Shown piece by piece: positions 9,667 to 18,757 of a stretch of 64,000 nt of DNA. The position numbers and the translations under genes are program-made. A model generated the notes under the pieces. The model saw only the letters and a program-made list of their open reading frames with translations. It ran no database searches and was not told where the DNA came from. The stretch is from contig CBFIHE010000007.1 in the NCBI GenBank assembly GCA_965662345.1, positions 35,793-99,792 on the forward strand, written 5' to 3'. This DNA is from UBA6049 sp965662345 (GTDB lineage Bacteria > Bacteroidota > Bacteroidia > Flavobacteriales_G > Salibacteraceae). The stretch's first letter is position 1, and each line of letters opens with the position of its first letter.

Positions 9667-11418
9667 TTATATGAATAATTCGTTGAAATAGGATTTGCTT
9701 TTGATTTCGTCATAAGTACCACTATCTAGCAACTTACCTTCTTTCAAAATCAATATTTTATCGCATCGCTTTGCAAACTCAGAATCATTAGACACACCTA
9801 TTACCGTCCATGGGTATTCTCTGTTGGTTACCAAGTTTGCTACGTGAAGTCTTTCACTGCGTTCTAGGTTGTGCATAAACTCTTCTAGAACTAACAGTTT
9901 TGGTTTGGTTACTATGGCTCTGGCCAACTTCACCTTTCTGGCAACTGAACGTGGGAATGCTTTTCCTTCTGCTATAATAGCTGTATCAAATCCATCTGGT
10001 AAGCTTTGAATGTATGGTAATAACCCTACTTGATCTGCAGCCCAGCGCACTTCAGCAACGGAGATGCTCTCTTTTCCCATCGTAATATTCTCTGCTACCG
10101 TTGCTTCAAATAAGTCTTCTTGCGGAAGTACATCACCAATATACGAACGTAGAGAAGTCATGCAAAAATTGCCTTGTGGAATACCATTATACACCAGCTC
10201 CCCAGTAAAATTAGTCATCATTCCTGAGATTAAGTTTGCCAAGGTAGACTTGCCCGATCCATTAAAGCCGTTTACACAAACGCGCTCACCAGGTTGAATA
10301 TCAAAGGCTATTTCTTGAAGGCTAGGCCCTTGTTGACCTCCATAGCGATAGGAAAGATCTTTAGACCGAATGTGCATTCCACCATTATCATCTACTTCGT
10401 TAAACCGAATGCCAGTGTCTTCCTCAATGGGTAAATCTGTTACGGCTCCTATTTTTTCTGTGGCTGTAAGAACATCGTAGATAGTTTCCATGCTCAGAAT
10501 AAGCTTCTCAACGGAAGAAATAACAATTAGAATGACGATTTCTGAAGCTACGAACTGACCAATATTGATTTCTTGATTCACCACCAAAATACTTCCAAGC
10601 ACTAAAAGGCCTGCAGTAATCAGTACCTTGAAAAGCACAATACTACCGTATTGAAAAACCAACACGTTAAAATGCTTTCTTCTAAATGTTAAGTACTTAG
10701 ATACCAAACCATCTACCTTGTTCAACCCCAACGGAGAGTTTCCTGTTAGTTTGAATGTGCTCATGGTTCTAGCTAATTCTTCTAGCCAATATGCAACCCC
10801 ATATTTGTATTTAGATTCTTTAAGGCTCGTTTCTAGACCTTGCGGTCCAGTAAATCTGAAAATAAGCACCAAAATAAGCACAAGAAGCACCCCAAAAAAC
10901 ACAAAGAAGGGGTGATAAAATGACAGTAGAATAAGACCAAAAATGATTTGAATAGCAGATGAGCTAAAGTCAATCAATAGCTTAGGCAACCCCTTCTGAA
11001 TAGTAAGCGTATCAAAGAATCTATTAATAAGCTCAGGCGGATAGTACTTGTTTACAAACTCACTTTTGAAAAGTGGGATGCGATGCGCAAATTCAAATGA
11101 AGATCTAGCAAAAATTCTTCTTTGCAACATCTCCGTTATGTACAGCTGCATAATTTGTAGCCCTCCTGTAAAGCCCACTCCAACAATAACAACGGCAACC
11201 AAAATAATCCATGAAGTAGAGATTTGGGCTCCACCCATTATGAGACCAATGATGGCTTGTATACCCAAAGGCAAGGTTAAGTTGACTAGACCATTGAAGA
11301 TGGCATAGATGTAGATATACCCAATATCTTTTTTATCGGGTCTAAGCATATTGAAGAGTCGAGTTAACGGTCTCCCTTCAAAAGTTTGATCTGAAGTATG
11401 TGTTTGTAAAAAATCCAT
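9667..11418 (-). CDS. ABC transporter, fused permease-ATPase, variant nucleotide-binding motifs
   Basis: This 583-residue half-transporter has an N-terminal six-helix membrane domain (about residues 30-300) and a C-terminal ABC domain. Walker A is intact (GFNGSGKST, about residues 380-392) and the Q-loop reads LPQEDLF. Other motifs differ: the LSGGQ signature region reads FPRSVARKVKLARAI, Walker B is LLVLEEF (Glu in place of the usual Asp), the D-loop is HNLE, and the H-loop His is missing in VIGVSNDSEF. No C39 peptidase domain is present. With adjacent HlyD and TolC genes it looks like a type I secretion-style exporter. The intact frame argues for a specialised subfamily, not decay. Confidence 0.88.
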   Translation of the reverse strand: MDFLQTHTSDQTFEGRPLTRLFNMLRPDKKDIGYIYIYAIFNGLVNLTLPLGIQAIIGLIMGGAQISTSWIILVAVVIVGVGFTGGLQIMQLYITEMLQRRIFARSSFEFAHRIPLFKSEFVNKYYPPELINRFFDTLTIQKGLPKLLIDFSSSAIQIIFGLILLSFYHPFFVFFGVLLVLILVLIFRFTGPQGLETSLKESKYKYGVAYWLEELARTMSTFKLTGNSPLGLNKVDGLVSKYLTFRRKHFNVLVFQYGSIVLFKVLITAGLLVLGSILVVNQEINIGQFVASEIVILIVISSVEKLILSMETIYDVLTATEKIGAVTDLPIEEDTGIRFNEVDDNGGMHIRSKDLSYRYGGQQGPSLQEIAFDIQPGERVCVNGFNGSGKSTLANLISGMMTNFTGELVYNGIPQGNFCMTSLRSYIGDVLPQEDLFEATVAENITMGKESISVAEVRWAADQVGLLPYIQSLPDGFDTAIIAEGKAFPRSVARKVKLARAIVTKPKLLVLEEFMHNLERSERLHVANLVTNREYPWTVIGVSNDSEFAKRCDKILILKEGKLLDSGTYDEIKSKSYFNELFI

Positions 11419-11421
11419 ACG

Positions 11422-12078
11422 CTAGCCAATTGTTTTGTTCACCATTTCAGAGAAGAAGTCAAAGATGGACTTACCTCTATCGGTAATGTTCGTAAGAGAA
11501 GGCAAATGATTCGAGAAAAACTGCTGATGATGCGCCCCTTCTACCACAGTACTCACTAAAGTTTCAGCATACGCATAGTTTGGGTTAATTTCTTTAATAA
11601 TGCTTGCCACAGCAGCAACCATTCGCTTGTAGCCCGCATAATACCCCTCTTTGTTGTCGGCATCTACTTCTTTACGCAAATAAGCCTTGGATGATTCTTG
11701 TATAACTATACGATGTAGCGACTCTTCGTTGATGTGAGCTACAGTATGGTCTTGCACAACTGGATCCGTTAATAAGCGCAAAGCGATATTGAATCGTTCA
11801 CGTGGGCAGGTAATGTTATTGGTTTGAAATTGCAGTTGATAAAGCATCCAACTCCAATACCATCCAATGAGGTAACTAAGAAGCTGGTGCTTATTCACGA
11901 AATAGCGGTATACCGATGCCTCCGTAGAACCTATCTCTGCACTGAGCTTTTTGAAAGTAAATGCCTCAAAACCTATCTCATCTATAAGCAAGACACTGTG
12001 ATGCAGGATGCGCTTGCCTAAATCCGTTTCTAATGGATCTTTCAAAAAAATGCGCTCACTTAGTGTTATCTGAATCAT
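11422..12078 (-). CDS. TetR/AcrR-family transcriptional regulator
   Basis: This 218-residue protein has an N-terminal helix-turn-helix (LLIDEIGFEAFTFKKLSAEIGSTEASVYRYFVNKHQLL, about residues 30-68) and a divergent helical ligand-binding domain. It is the first gene of the exporter operon, 3 bases before the ABC gene, so it probably controls its own operon. The spacing to downstream genes suggests one transcript from a promoter near 12100. The effector ligand is unknown. Confidence 0.9.
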   Translation of the reverse strand: MIQITLSERIFLKDPLETDLGKRILHHSVLLIDEIGFEAFTFKKLSAEIGSTEASVYRYFVNKHQLLSYLIGWYWSWMLYQLQFQTNNITCPRERFNIALRLLTDPVVQDHTVAHINEESLHRIVIQESSKAYLRKEVDADNKEGYYAGYKRMVAAVASIIKEINPNYAYAETLVSTVVEGAHHQQFFSNHLPSLTNITDRGKSIFDFFSEMVNKTIG

Positions 12079-12096
12079 GAGTTTTCTATTTCGGTG

Positions 12097-12123
12097 CGAA
12101 TATAGTCAAATCCAACCAACCAA
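12097..12123 (-). promoter_or_regulatory. Candidate promoter of the tetR-ABC-HlyD-TolC operon
   Basis: On the minus strand TTG (12123-12121), a 16-base spacer and TATATTCG (12104-12097) approximate the Bacteroidota TTG / TAnnTTTG promoter, with one mismatch in the -7 box. The spacer contains a TTGG-type short direct repeat (GGTTGGTTGG) that could serve as an operator; this is inference. Confidence 0.45.
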
Positions 12124-12249
12124 TAGCATTACTATTATGTTTAGAAGTTTCTTGATATTTTTCCAGTTGCTAACTTTCACAAAGTGTAGTTTCGGGTTTT
12201 CTCGCAGGAACTATCCTGAATCATTTTAAGTGTACCATATTTGCTGCGC

Positions 12250-13845
12250 ATGAATGGCCATGAGGCAAAACAACATCCGCGAAAGGGATTGGAGGGCTTG
12301 AAAGCTCATTTTAAAGAAGACCTCTCAGCTGGCTTTAGCGTTTCACTAATTGCGCTTCCGCTCTGCTTGGGAATTGCTTTTGCATCTGGAGTTCCTCCAA
12401 TTGCGGGTTTAATAACCGCCATTGTGGGTGGGTTAGTTGCTTCTCGTTTTAGTGGCACTTTTGTTACCATAAGCGGACCTGCAGCTGGACTCATAGTCAT
12501 TACTTTAGGCGCTGCTGAAACACTTGGTGGTGCTGGGGTAGAAACTGGGTTTGCAGGCTATCAACACGCCTTAGGAGCCATTCTTTTAGGGGGGATTTTT
12601 GTAGCTCTTTCTGGTTTACTCAAGGTGGGTAAGGTTGGTGATTACTTTCCACCGGCAGCCGTTCATGGAATGCTTGCCGCCATTGGAGTGATTATAATCA
12701 TAAAGCAGCTATTTCCTGCCTTAGGGGTTAGCTCACCTAAGGGTTCCATTCCAGAAGTTGCTGCTCAAATACCTACTGCATTTCTTGAACTACATCCGCT
12801 CACTTGCCTTATTTCGGGCATCACATTGTTCTTACTAACAATACACCCTTTTATAAAATGGAAGTTTATTAGAGTCATTCCAGCACCTCTTTGGGTATTA
12901 CTGATTACCGTTCCTACTGGCCAATACATTGGGGGTGAAGAATTGGCTATGGTAGTTATGCCTTCTGAATTGTTTGGTGCTGGCGGTTTACAGCTGCCAT
13001 CCTTTGAAAAAATTGGCGAATCAGCTTTTTGGGTTGCCGTTTTAGGCGTAGCACTTGTATCTGGTATAGAAACCCTATTGAGCGCAAAAGCCGTAGATAG
13101 CTTAGACCCCTATAAGCGCACTTCTAATCTAGATAAAGATCTTCTCTCCAATGGTTTGGGGTCAACTCTAGCTGCCAGCATTGGCGGTTTACCTATGATT
13201 TCTGAGATTGTGCGTTCCTCTGCAAACGTGAGTAACGGAGCTAAAACCCAATGGTCTAATTTTTTTCACGGAGGGTTTCTACTGCTTTACATTGCTGTAG
13301 GCTCAATTCTTATTGAAATGATTCCCATTGCGGCACTTTCAGCAATTTTGGTATTCACTGGTTTCAAACTGGCCTCGCCAAGAGAGTTTAGAAAGATGTA
13401 TTTAATTGGTTTAATGGAGTTTGAGATCTTCCTCATTACACTTCTTGCCGTTTTGGCCACAGACCTTCTCTCTGGTATTGCCATTGGAATTGGAAGTAAA
13501 TATGTATTTCTACTCATTAAAGGAGTTCCAGCAATTAGCTTTTTCAAGCTGTCAGCAAAAGAAAACCAAGAGGGTTCCACCGTACGGATTATGCTCAGTA
13601 GTGCCTTGGTTTTCTCCAATTACCTTTCGTTAAAAAGAAGAATGGATGATGCCTTAAACCAGACAGATATATTGATTCTTGACGTGAAAGCCGCTACATA
13701 CATGGATCATACTGTAATGGAGCATCTTAAACGTTACAGAACCATTGCTCAGAAGCGAGGAAAAGAAGTATTAATTGAAAATATTGATGTGCTTAAGCCA
13801 GTATCTGATCACCCTTTAGCTGCGAGGAGCAGGTTAAAGTGGTAA
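12250..13845 (+). CDS. SulP-family anion transporter with STAS domain
   Basis: This 531-residue inner-membrane protein has 10 or more hydrophobic segments, the SulP entry motif (LPLCLGIAFASGVPP) and FVTISGPAAGLIVI. A C-terminal STAS domain (about residues 435-520, ILDVKAATYMDHTVMEHL) follows. The family moves sulfate, bicarbonate or other anions; the substrate cannot be told from sequence. The frame also opens with TTG at 12241, but ATG at 12250 is preferred. A TAnnTTTG-like box (12236-12243, one mismatch) ends only 6 bases before that ATG. It converges on crcB with a 12-base gap. Confidence 0.9.
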   Translation: MNGHEAKQHPRKGLEGLKAHFKEDLSAGFSVSLIALPLCLGIAFASGVPPIAGLITAIVGGLVASRFSGTFVTISGPAAGLIVITLGAAETLGGAGVETGFAGYQHALGAILLGGIFVALSGLLKVGKVGDYFPPAAVHGMLAAIGVIIIIKQLFPALGVSSPKGSIPEVAAQIPTAFLELHPLTCLISGITLFLLTIHPFIKWKFIRVIPAPLWVLLITVPTGQYIGGEELAMVVMPSELFGAGGLQLPSFEKIGESAFWVAVLGVALVSGIETLLSAKAVDSLDPYKRTSNLDKDLLSNGLGSTLAASIGGLPMISEIVRSSANVSNGAKTQWSNFFHGGFLLLYIAVGSILIEMIPIAALSAILVFTGFKLASPREFRKMYLIGLMEFEIFLITLLAVLATDLLSGIAIGIGSKYVFLLIKGVPAISFFKLSAKENQEGSTVRIMLSSALVFSNYLSLKRRMDDALNQTDILILDVKAATYMDHTVMEHLKRYRTIAQKRGKEVLIENIDVLKPVSDHPLAARSRLKW

Positions 13846-13857
13846 GGGTTACACACG

Positions 13858-14238
13858 CTATGTATTGAGGTTAGACTTGTAGAGCATCCACATTAAACCT
13901 ACACAAATGAGAACGCTAACCAGCACATTTGCCAAAGCCCATCCCCATTGATTGCTTTTAGCCAGGAGTAGTATTTCGTAACTAAAGGTTGAAAAGGTTG
14001 AAAATCCTCCACAAAAACCAACAAGAACAAGAGGTTTGAACCAAGCAGGCAAACCTCCTTCTGCAAGCTTATTTACCGCCCATATTAAAACCAAAGAAGC
14101 TAAAACATTAGCGATGAGAGTTGCCCATGGTAATTGACTCTTGAATTTATTCACCACCAATACGGAGGTACCAAATCTAGCTACGGACCCCAATCCACCG
14201 CCTAAAAATACTGCGAGCCAGGTTATGCTTTGTTCCAT
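13858..14238 (-). CDS. crcB: Fluoride ion channel CrcB/Fluc
   Basis: This 126-residue protein has four hydrophobic helices and the family signatures GGGLGSVARFGTS near the N-terminus and GFCGGFSTFSTFSYE (about residues 75-89), which holds the phenylalanines and polar track of the fluoride pore. It would act as a dimeric inner-membrane fluoride exporter. Its start overlaps the 3' end of the upstream PAP2 gene by 16 bases, so the two are probably co-transcribed. No fluoride riboswitch is visible upstream. Confidence 0.93.
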   Translation of the reverse strand: MEQSITWLAVFLGGGLGSVARFGTSVLVVNKFKSQLPWATLIANVLASLVLIWAVNKLAEGGLPAWFKPLVLVGFCGGFSTFSTFSYEILLLAKSNQWGWALANVLVSVLICVGLMWMLYKSNLNT

Positions 14239-14828
14239 TTTGGGATGAAGTTAAGATAAAGAGCGCTTCCTGCAAATCCCGCCAACATACCTACCAATGC
14301 TCCTCCAAGAATATCACCTGGATAATGAACCCCTAGGTAGATTCTAGAATAGCTCACGGTAATGGCCCAAATAACCATAATTGCATTTAATGCATTGCTC
14401 TTCATTACGCGAATAATAAAGAGCATGAGGGCAAAACTATTTGCAGCATGAGAAGAGACAAAGCCATACCTCCCCCCTTTGTAGATGTCTCCGTTACCAT
14501 TCTTAAGTAAATGAACCAAACCTTCTAATTCTTGTGCATGAGAAGGCCTCAGTCGTTCAAAAAACGGTTTCATAAAGCCGCTTGCAGTTTGATCTGCCAA
14601 CGTTATGGTAAGTACCATGCTAAAAACAAGTATTGCGAGTTGCTTCCACTGCAAGTTAGCAAAGCGATTTGAGTCTTTGCGAATAATCAGAAAAAGGAGA
14701 AGCGCATAAAATGGAATCCAAGTAGCAGTGCCAGAAATCACCCAGAACAATGGGTCTGCCCATGATGCATGTATTCCATTGAGAAACAGAAAAACAGATT
14801 TATCCCAAGCATTCAGAGTCTCGAGCAT
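14223..14828 (-). CDS. PAP2-family membrane phosphatase
   Basis: This 201-residue integral membrane protein carries the three acid-phosphatase motifs: KPFFERLRPSH (motif 1), SSHAANSFA (motif 2) and SRIYLGVHYPGDILGG (motif 3). The family dephosphorylates lipid phosphates such as phosphatidate or undecaprenyl pyrophosphate; which one applies here is not shown. It starts one base after the obg stop and overlaps crcB by 16 bases, so it belongs to the minus-strand hpt-adk-obg run. Confidence 0.9.
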   Translation of the reverse strand: MLETLNAWDKSVFLFLNGIHASWADPLFWVISGTATWIPFYALLLFLIIRKDSNRFANLQWKQLAILVFSMVLTITLADQTASGFMKPFFERLRPSHAQELEGLVHLLKNGNGDIYKGGRYGFVSSHAANSFALMLFIIRVMKSNALNAIMVIWAITVSYSRIYLGVHYPGDILGGALVGMLAGFAGSALYLNFIPKWNKA

Positions 14829-14829
14829 A

Positions 14830-15849
14830 CTACTTATTAATTAGAATCCAGAGTGCGTCTTTTAGTTCTGTAATACCCGTTTGAGTTACGCTAGAGATGA
14901 AAACAGTGTCTACAGATGTGGGTAGTTCCTTCTTGAGCTCTGTTTTAAGTTCGTCATCTAGCATGTCTGACTTTGTAATTGCCAATAAGCGAGGCTTATC
15001 CATGAGCTCAGGATTGTATTTCTCAAGCTCTAACAGTAGAACACGATACTCATCTGCAACATCATCAGCATCACATGGTACCATGAACAACAAGGCAGCA
15101 TTACGTTCTATATGGCGCAAAAAAGTAAGGCCCAAGCCTTTTCCTTCGGCAGCGCCTTCAATAATTCCTGGAATATCTGCCATTACAAAGCTTCTATCTC
15201 CACGGTAGCTTACCATACCTAAATTTGGTGTAAGCGTAGTAAACGCATAGTTGGCTATTTCTGGTTTAGCTGCAGACACTACAGACAATAGAGTGGATTT
15301 ACCCGCATTGGGAAAGCCAACTAGTCCTACATCTGCCAAGATTTTAAGTTCCAGTACACGCCAACCTTCTTGTCCGTCTTCGCCAGGTTGAGCATAGCGA
15401 GGTGTTTGATTGGTAGACGTTTTGAAATGTGCATTACCTAGTCCACCTCTACCGCCTTTCAATAGAATCTTGGTTTCGCCATGCTCTGTGATTTCAAAAA
15501 TTTGGTCACCCGTTTCTGGGTCTCTCGCAATGGTTCCCAAAGGAACATCTAGGTAAACATCCTCTCCGTCTTTACCGGTACTGGTTTGTTTACTACCGTT
15601 GCCACCATTACCTGCCATCACGTGTTTGCGGTACTTGAGGTGTAGAAGGGTCCACATTTGTTCGTTACCACGTAAAATCACGTGCCCACCGCGACCTCCG
15701 TCTCCACCATCTGGACCTCCACGTGGAACAAACTTCTCAGTTCTTAGGTGCGCAGAACCCGCGCCTCCTTTTCCAGAGCGACAATTGACTTTTACGTAAT
15801 CAATGAAGTTTGAACCCTGTACCTTGCGGTTTTTTTTGTGAACAGACAC
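14830..15849 (-). CDS. obg: Obg/CgtA ribosome-associated GTPase
   Basis: This 339-residue protein has the glycine-rich Obg fold (about residues 15-170, with GGPDGGDGGRGGHVIL and GNGGNGS) and a G domain with GFPNAGKSTLL (G1), DIPGIIEGAAEGKGLG (G3) and TKSD (G4). It acts in 50S ribosome assembly and stress control. The C-terminal OCT domain of some homologues is absent. It lies 4 bases after adk in a conserved-looking hpt-adk-obg order. Confidence 0.96.
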   Translation of the reverse strand: MSVHKKNRKVQGSNFIDYVKVNCRSGKGGAGSAHLRTEKFVPRGGPDGGDGGRGGHVILRGNEQMWTLLHLKYRKHVMAGNGGNGSKQTSTGKDGEDVYLDVPLGTIARDPETGDQIFEITEHGETKILLKGGRGGLGNAHFKTSTNQTPRYAQPGEDGQEGWRVLELKILADVGLVGFPNAGKSTLLSVVSAAKPEIANYAFTTLTPNLGMVSYRGDRSFVMADIPGIIEGAAEGKGLGLTFLRHIERNAALLFMVPCDADDVADEYRVLLLELEKYNPELMDKPRLLAITKSDMLDDELKTELKKELPTSVDTVFISSVTQTGITELKDALWILINK

Positions 15850-15853
15850 GCGC

Positions 15854-16429
15854 TTAGCCTTTAGCGTCTACGGCAGCGTATAAGCGTTCCGCAATTTCTT
15901 CTATGGAACCAATTCCGTCTACACTTGCAAATTTGTCTTGAGCTGTGTAATAATTCTTTAGGGGTGCAGTTTTCGCATTGTATTCTTTGATCCGATTGGC
16001 AATGATATTCTCATCTCTATCATCACTTCTACCGCTTGTCTTGCCCCTCTCTAACAATCGATTTTTCAATTCTTCATCATCTACTTCTAGTGCCAACATC
16101 AAGGTCACGGATGTGTTCTTAGAAGCTAAGAATGCATCCAACGCCTGAGCTTGAGCTGTAGTTCTTGGGAATCCGTCAAAGATGAATCCGTTGGCACTCT
16201 CGTGCTCATTAACTACGCCTTCGAGCATTTTTATGGTTACCTCATCTGGCACCAAGTCTCCTTTATCTATGTAGCTTTTCGCTAGCTTACCCAACTCAGT
16301 TTCGCCTTTAATATTGGCTCTAAAGATATCACCTGTAGAAAGGTGTACCAAGCTGTATTTTTGTGTAAGATTTTCTGATTGTGTTCCTTTTCCGGCTCCA
16401 GGAGGGCCAAACAGTACTAAATTCAACAT
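15854..16429 (-). CDS. adk: Adenylate kinase
   Basis: This 191-residue kinase interconverts ATP + AMP and 2 ADP. The P-loop GPPGAGKGTQSE, AMP-binding block GFPRTTAQAQAL and arginine-rich GRSDDRDE segment are present. The length of about 190 shows the short form, with the LID insert reduced and no zinc cysteines. Its ATG overlaps the hpt stop codon by one base. Nucleotide and ribosome functions (hpt, adk, obg) are grouped here. Confidence 0.97.
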   Translation of the reverse strand: MLNLVLFGPPGAGKGTQSENLTQKYSLVHLSTGDIFRANIKGETELGKLAKSYIDKGDLVPDEVTIKMLEGVVNEHESANGFIFDGFPRTTAQAQALDAFLASKNTSVTLMLALEVDDEELKNRLLERGKTSGRSDDRDENIIANRIKEYNAKTAPLKNYYTAQDKFASVDGIGSIEEIAERLYAAVDAKG

Positions 16430-16977
16430 CAGGATTGCTTTTTCGTTGTCTCTTGATAAATATCCTTCAAATTCCGGCCAGCACCATCAAAATCTAGTCC
16501 ATATCCAACAACAAATTCACGACCTATTTCAAAGGCCTTGTAATCTATAGGAATGTTCTTGTGATACTGCTCAGGCTTAAACAAAAGTGCACAAATTTTA
16601 ACCGAGGCAGGATTCTTATCGGCTAATTTTTTCGACAGGTATTCAATCGTATTACCGCTTTCAACAATATCTTCAACTACAATAACATGCTTGCCTTCTA
16701 CCTCTTTAGGTATACCCAGTAATTCTCTCACCTTGCCAGTACTTTGGGTTCCCTCATAAGATTTGTAGCGTACAAACTGAATCTCGCAATCTAGGTTTAC
16801 GTGGCGAACTAAATCACTGGTAAATACAAATGCACCGTTCAATACACTTAAAAATAAAACTTCTTCTCCTGCATAGGTTTTATTGATTTGATCCGCTATG
16901 CGAATCACGCCATGTTCAATCTCATTGCTAGGAATAAAAACCTCAAAACGTCTATTCTGCAGCTCTATTTGCTTCAT
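16429..16977 (-). CDS. hpt: Hypoxanthine phosphoribosyltransferase
   Basis: This 182-residue salvage enzyme converts hypoxanthine or guanine with PRPP to IMP or GMP. The PRPP-binding loop is HVIVVEDIVESGNTIEYL, and VVGYGLDFDGAGRNL near the C-terminus matches the family. It heads the hpt-adk-obg-PAP2-crcB run and is divergent from purK. An exact TACCTTTG box lies upstream (16995-17002, minus strand). Confidence 0.95.
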   Translation of the reverse strand: MKQIELQNRRFEVFIPSNEIEHGVIRIADQINKTYAGEEVLFLSVLNGAFVFTSDLVRHVNLDCEIQFVRYKSYEGTQSTGKVRELLGIPKEVEGKHVIVVEDIVESGNTIEYLSKKLADKNPASVKICALLFKPEQYHKNIPIDYKAFEIGREFVVGYGLDFDGAGRNLKDIYQETTKKQS

Positions 16978-16994
16978 GCATTTTAACTAAACCA

Positions 16995-17002
16995 CAAAGG
17001 TA
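16995..17002 (-). promoter_or_regulatory. Candidate -7 box for hpt
   Basis: The minus strand reads TACCTTTG, an exact match to the Bacteroidota TAnnTTTG -7 element, 17 bases before the hpt ATG. No convincing -33 TTG at 17-23 bases was seen. Confidence 0.5.
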
Positions 17003-17042
17003 CAACTTACCCTTACGGTGGCATCGGGGCATGGCAAAAACC

Positions 17043-17050
17043 TATCTTTG
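17043..17050 (+). promoter_or_regulatory. Candidate -7 box overlapping the purK start region
   Basis: TATCTTTG matches TAnnTTTG exactly and ends 4 bases before the ATG at 17055. Transcription would begin at about that ATG, so the mRNA may be leaderless, and the in-frame ATG at 17031 would be upstream of the transcript. Confidence 0.5.
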
Positions 17051-17054
17051 CGCC

Positions 17055-18203
17055 ATGGCAAAAGCGTTTTACGATGAATCGTTCAAGTTAGGCATCTTGG
17101 GCGGTGGTCAATTAGGCAGAATGTTCATTCAAGAAGCAGTGAACGTAAATTTATCTGTACATATTTTAGACCCTGATGCTCATGCTCCGTGCAGAGAAAT
17201 AGCATCAACTTTTACACAGGGTAGCCTCACCGATTATGATACGATATTGGCATTTGGTAAAGACAAAGACTTGCTAACCATTGAGATTGAACATGTAAAC
17301 ACAGAAGCCTTGGCAGATCTAGAGAAGCAAGGCGTAACGGTATACCCACAGCCGCATATACTACGCATGATTCAAGATAAAGGTGCTCAAAAAGAGTTTT
17401 ATGCCTCACATGGAATTCCTTCTCCTGAGTATTCTCTAGTATCAGGTCAATCTGACTTGAAAGACCATTCTGATAAACTACCAGTAATGCAAAAACTGCG
17501 CACAGGGGGTTACGATGGAAAAGGGGTTACACCACTCAAGACTGAAGAAGATTTCTCTAATGCCTTTGACGCACCATCTGTGCTTGAAAGCTTCGTAGAT
17601 CTCAAAAAAGAGCTCTCAGTTGTTGTTGCCCGTTCTGCATCTGGAGAGCTTAAGAGTTTCCCCGTAGTTGAATTGGAATTTAACGCAGAAGCCAATTTGG
17701 TTGAGTATTTATTTTCTCCAGCCAACATCTCTGCATCCGTTGAGCAAAAAGCACGAGAAATTGCAGAAAAAGTAGCCTCGCAGTTAGAAATAGTAGGACT
17801 GCTAGCGGTTGAGCTTTTTCTCACTAAGAATGATGAAGTCTTGGTGAATGAAATAGCTCCCAGACCGCATAACAGCGGCCATCAAAGTATTGAAGGAAAC
17901 TACACCTCTCAATTTGCCCAACATATGCGTGCCATACTAGATTTACCCTTAGGTGATACAAGCATTGTACAGCCCAGTGTAATGGTGAATGTCTTGGGAG
18001 AAAAGGGCTATACTGGTGATGCACAAATAGAGGGCTTAGAAGAGTGTCTTCACATGCCAGGGGTGTACATGCACATGTACGGTAAAAAAGTAACCAAACC
18101 TTTTCGGAAAATGGGTCACGTTACTATTCTGAACCCTAATTTAGACAAAGCCAAATCTATGGCTGAAACCGTAAAAGAAACGCTAAAAATCAAAGCCAAA
18201 TGA
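17055..18203 (+). CDS. purK: N5-carboxyaminoimidazole ribonucleotide synthase
   Basis: This 382-residue ATP-grasp enzyme carboxylates AIR to N5-CAIR in purine synthesis. The N-terminus KLGILGGGQLGRM and the ATP-grasp blocks MQKLRTGGYDGKGV and VNEIAPRPHNSGHQSIEG are clear. An in-frame ATG at 17031 would add 8 residues, but a TATCTTTG promoter box lies between the two ATGs, so 17055 is preferred. Its stop overlaps the purE start by 4 bases (ATGA), and the two enzymes act in consecutive steps. Confidence 0.94.
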   Translation: MAKAFYDESFKLGILGGGQLGRMFIQEAVNVNLSVHILDPDAHAPCREIASTFTQGSLTDYDTILAFGKDKDLLTIEIEHVNTEALADLEKQGVTVYPQPHILRMIQDKGAQKEFYASHGIPSPEYSLVSGQSDLKDHSDKLPVMQKLRTGGYDGKGVTPLKTEEDFSNAFDAPSVLESFVDLKKELSVVVARSASGELKSFPVVELEFNAEANLVEYLFSPANISASVEQKAREIAEKVASQLEIVGLLAVELFLTKNDEVLVNEIAPRPHNSGHQSIEGNYTSQFAQHMRAILDLPLGDTSIVQPSVMVNVLGEKGYTGDAQIEGLEECLHMPGVYMHMYGKKVTKPFRKMGHVTILNPNLDKAKSMAETVKETLKIKAK

Positions 18204-18700
18204 GCAATCCGTTAGTTGGAATAATTATGGGCAGTAAGTCAGACTTGCCCGTTATGCAAGAAGCTGCCGACATATTAAAAGAGTTAGGCGTTTCGTATGA
18301 AATTTCTATTGTAAGCGCACACCGCACTCCAGATCGCATGTATGAATATGCACAAGGAGCTGCCAACAGAGGGTTGAAAGTTATTATTGCTGGCGCAGGA
18401 GGTGCGGCTCACCTTCCTGGAATGACGGCATCGCTCACCTCATTGCCCGTAATTGGGGTTCCCGTAAAATCAAGAAACTCCATAGATGGGTGGGATTCTG
18501 TTTTAAGTATACTCCAAATGCCAGGAGGTATACCTGTGGCTACTGTAGCTTTAGACGGTGCCAAAAATGCCGGAATATTAGCTGCTCAAATGGTGGGTGC
18601 TTTTGACGAAAGCATCCGCAAAAACATTGAGAACTATAAAGAGGGACTCAAAAACAAAGTATTGGATACAGCCAAGGAGTTGGAAAACAAGACTTCATAA
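18200..18700 (+). CDS. purE: N5-CAIR mutase
   Basis: This 166-residue class I PurE rearranges N5-CAIR to CAIR, directly after PurK. The motifs VGIIMGSKSDLPVM, SAHRTPDRM and AGAGGAAHLPGM form the active site, including the catalytic His of SAHR. Length is typical. It is coupled to purK by an ATGA overlap. Confidence 0.97.
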   Translation: MSNPLVGIIMGSKSDLPVMQEAADILKELGVSYEISIVSAHRTPDRMYEYAQGAANRGLKVIIAGAGGAAHLPGMTASLTSLPVIGVPVKSRNSIDGWDSVLSILQMPGGIPVATVALDGAKNAGILAAQMVGAFDESIRKNIENYKEGLKNKVLDTAKELENKTS

Positions 18701-18757
18701 TCAAAAGATAACTTCATACTAGGGTATTGAACCCGCTAATTCTTTTCTTTTGATCAC

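Noticed and set aside
13287..13619. 110-codon minus-strand open frame
   Set aside because: Antisense to the SulP gene, whose membrane helices are continuous there; no protein family is recognisable.
18701..18753. Inverted repeat TCAAAAGA / TCTTTTGA after purE
   Set aside because: The arms are 8 bases and 37 bases apart with no T-tract at the expected place; considered chance or a weak operator, not a terminator.
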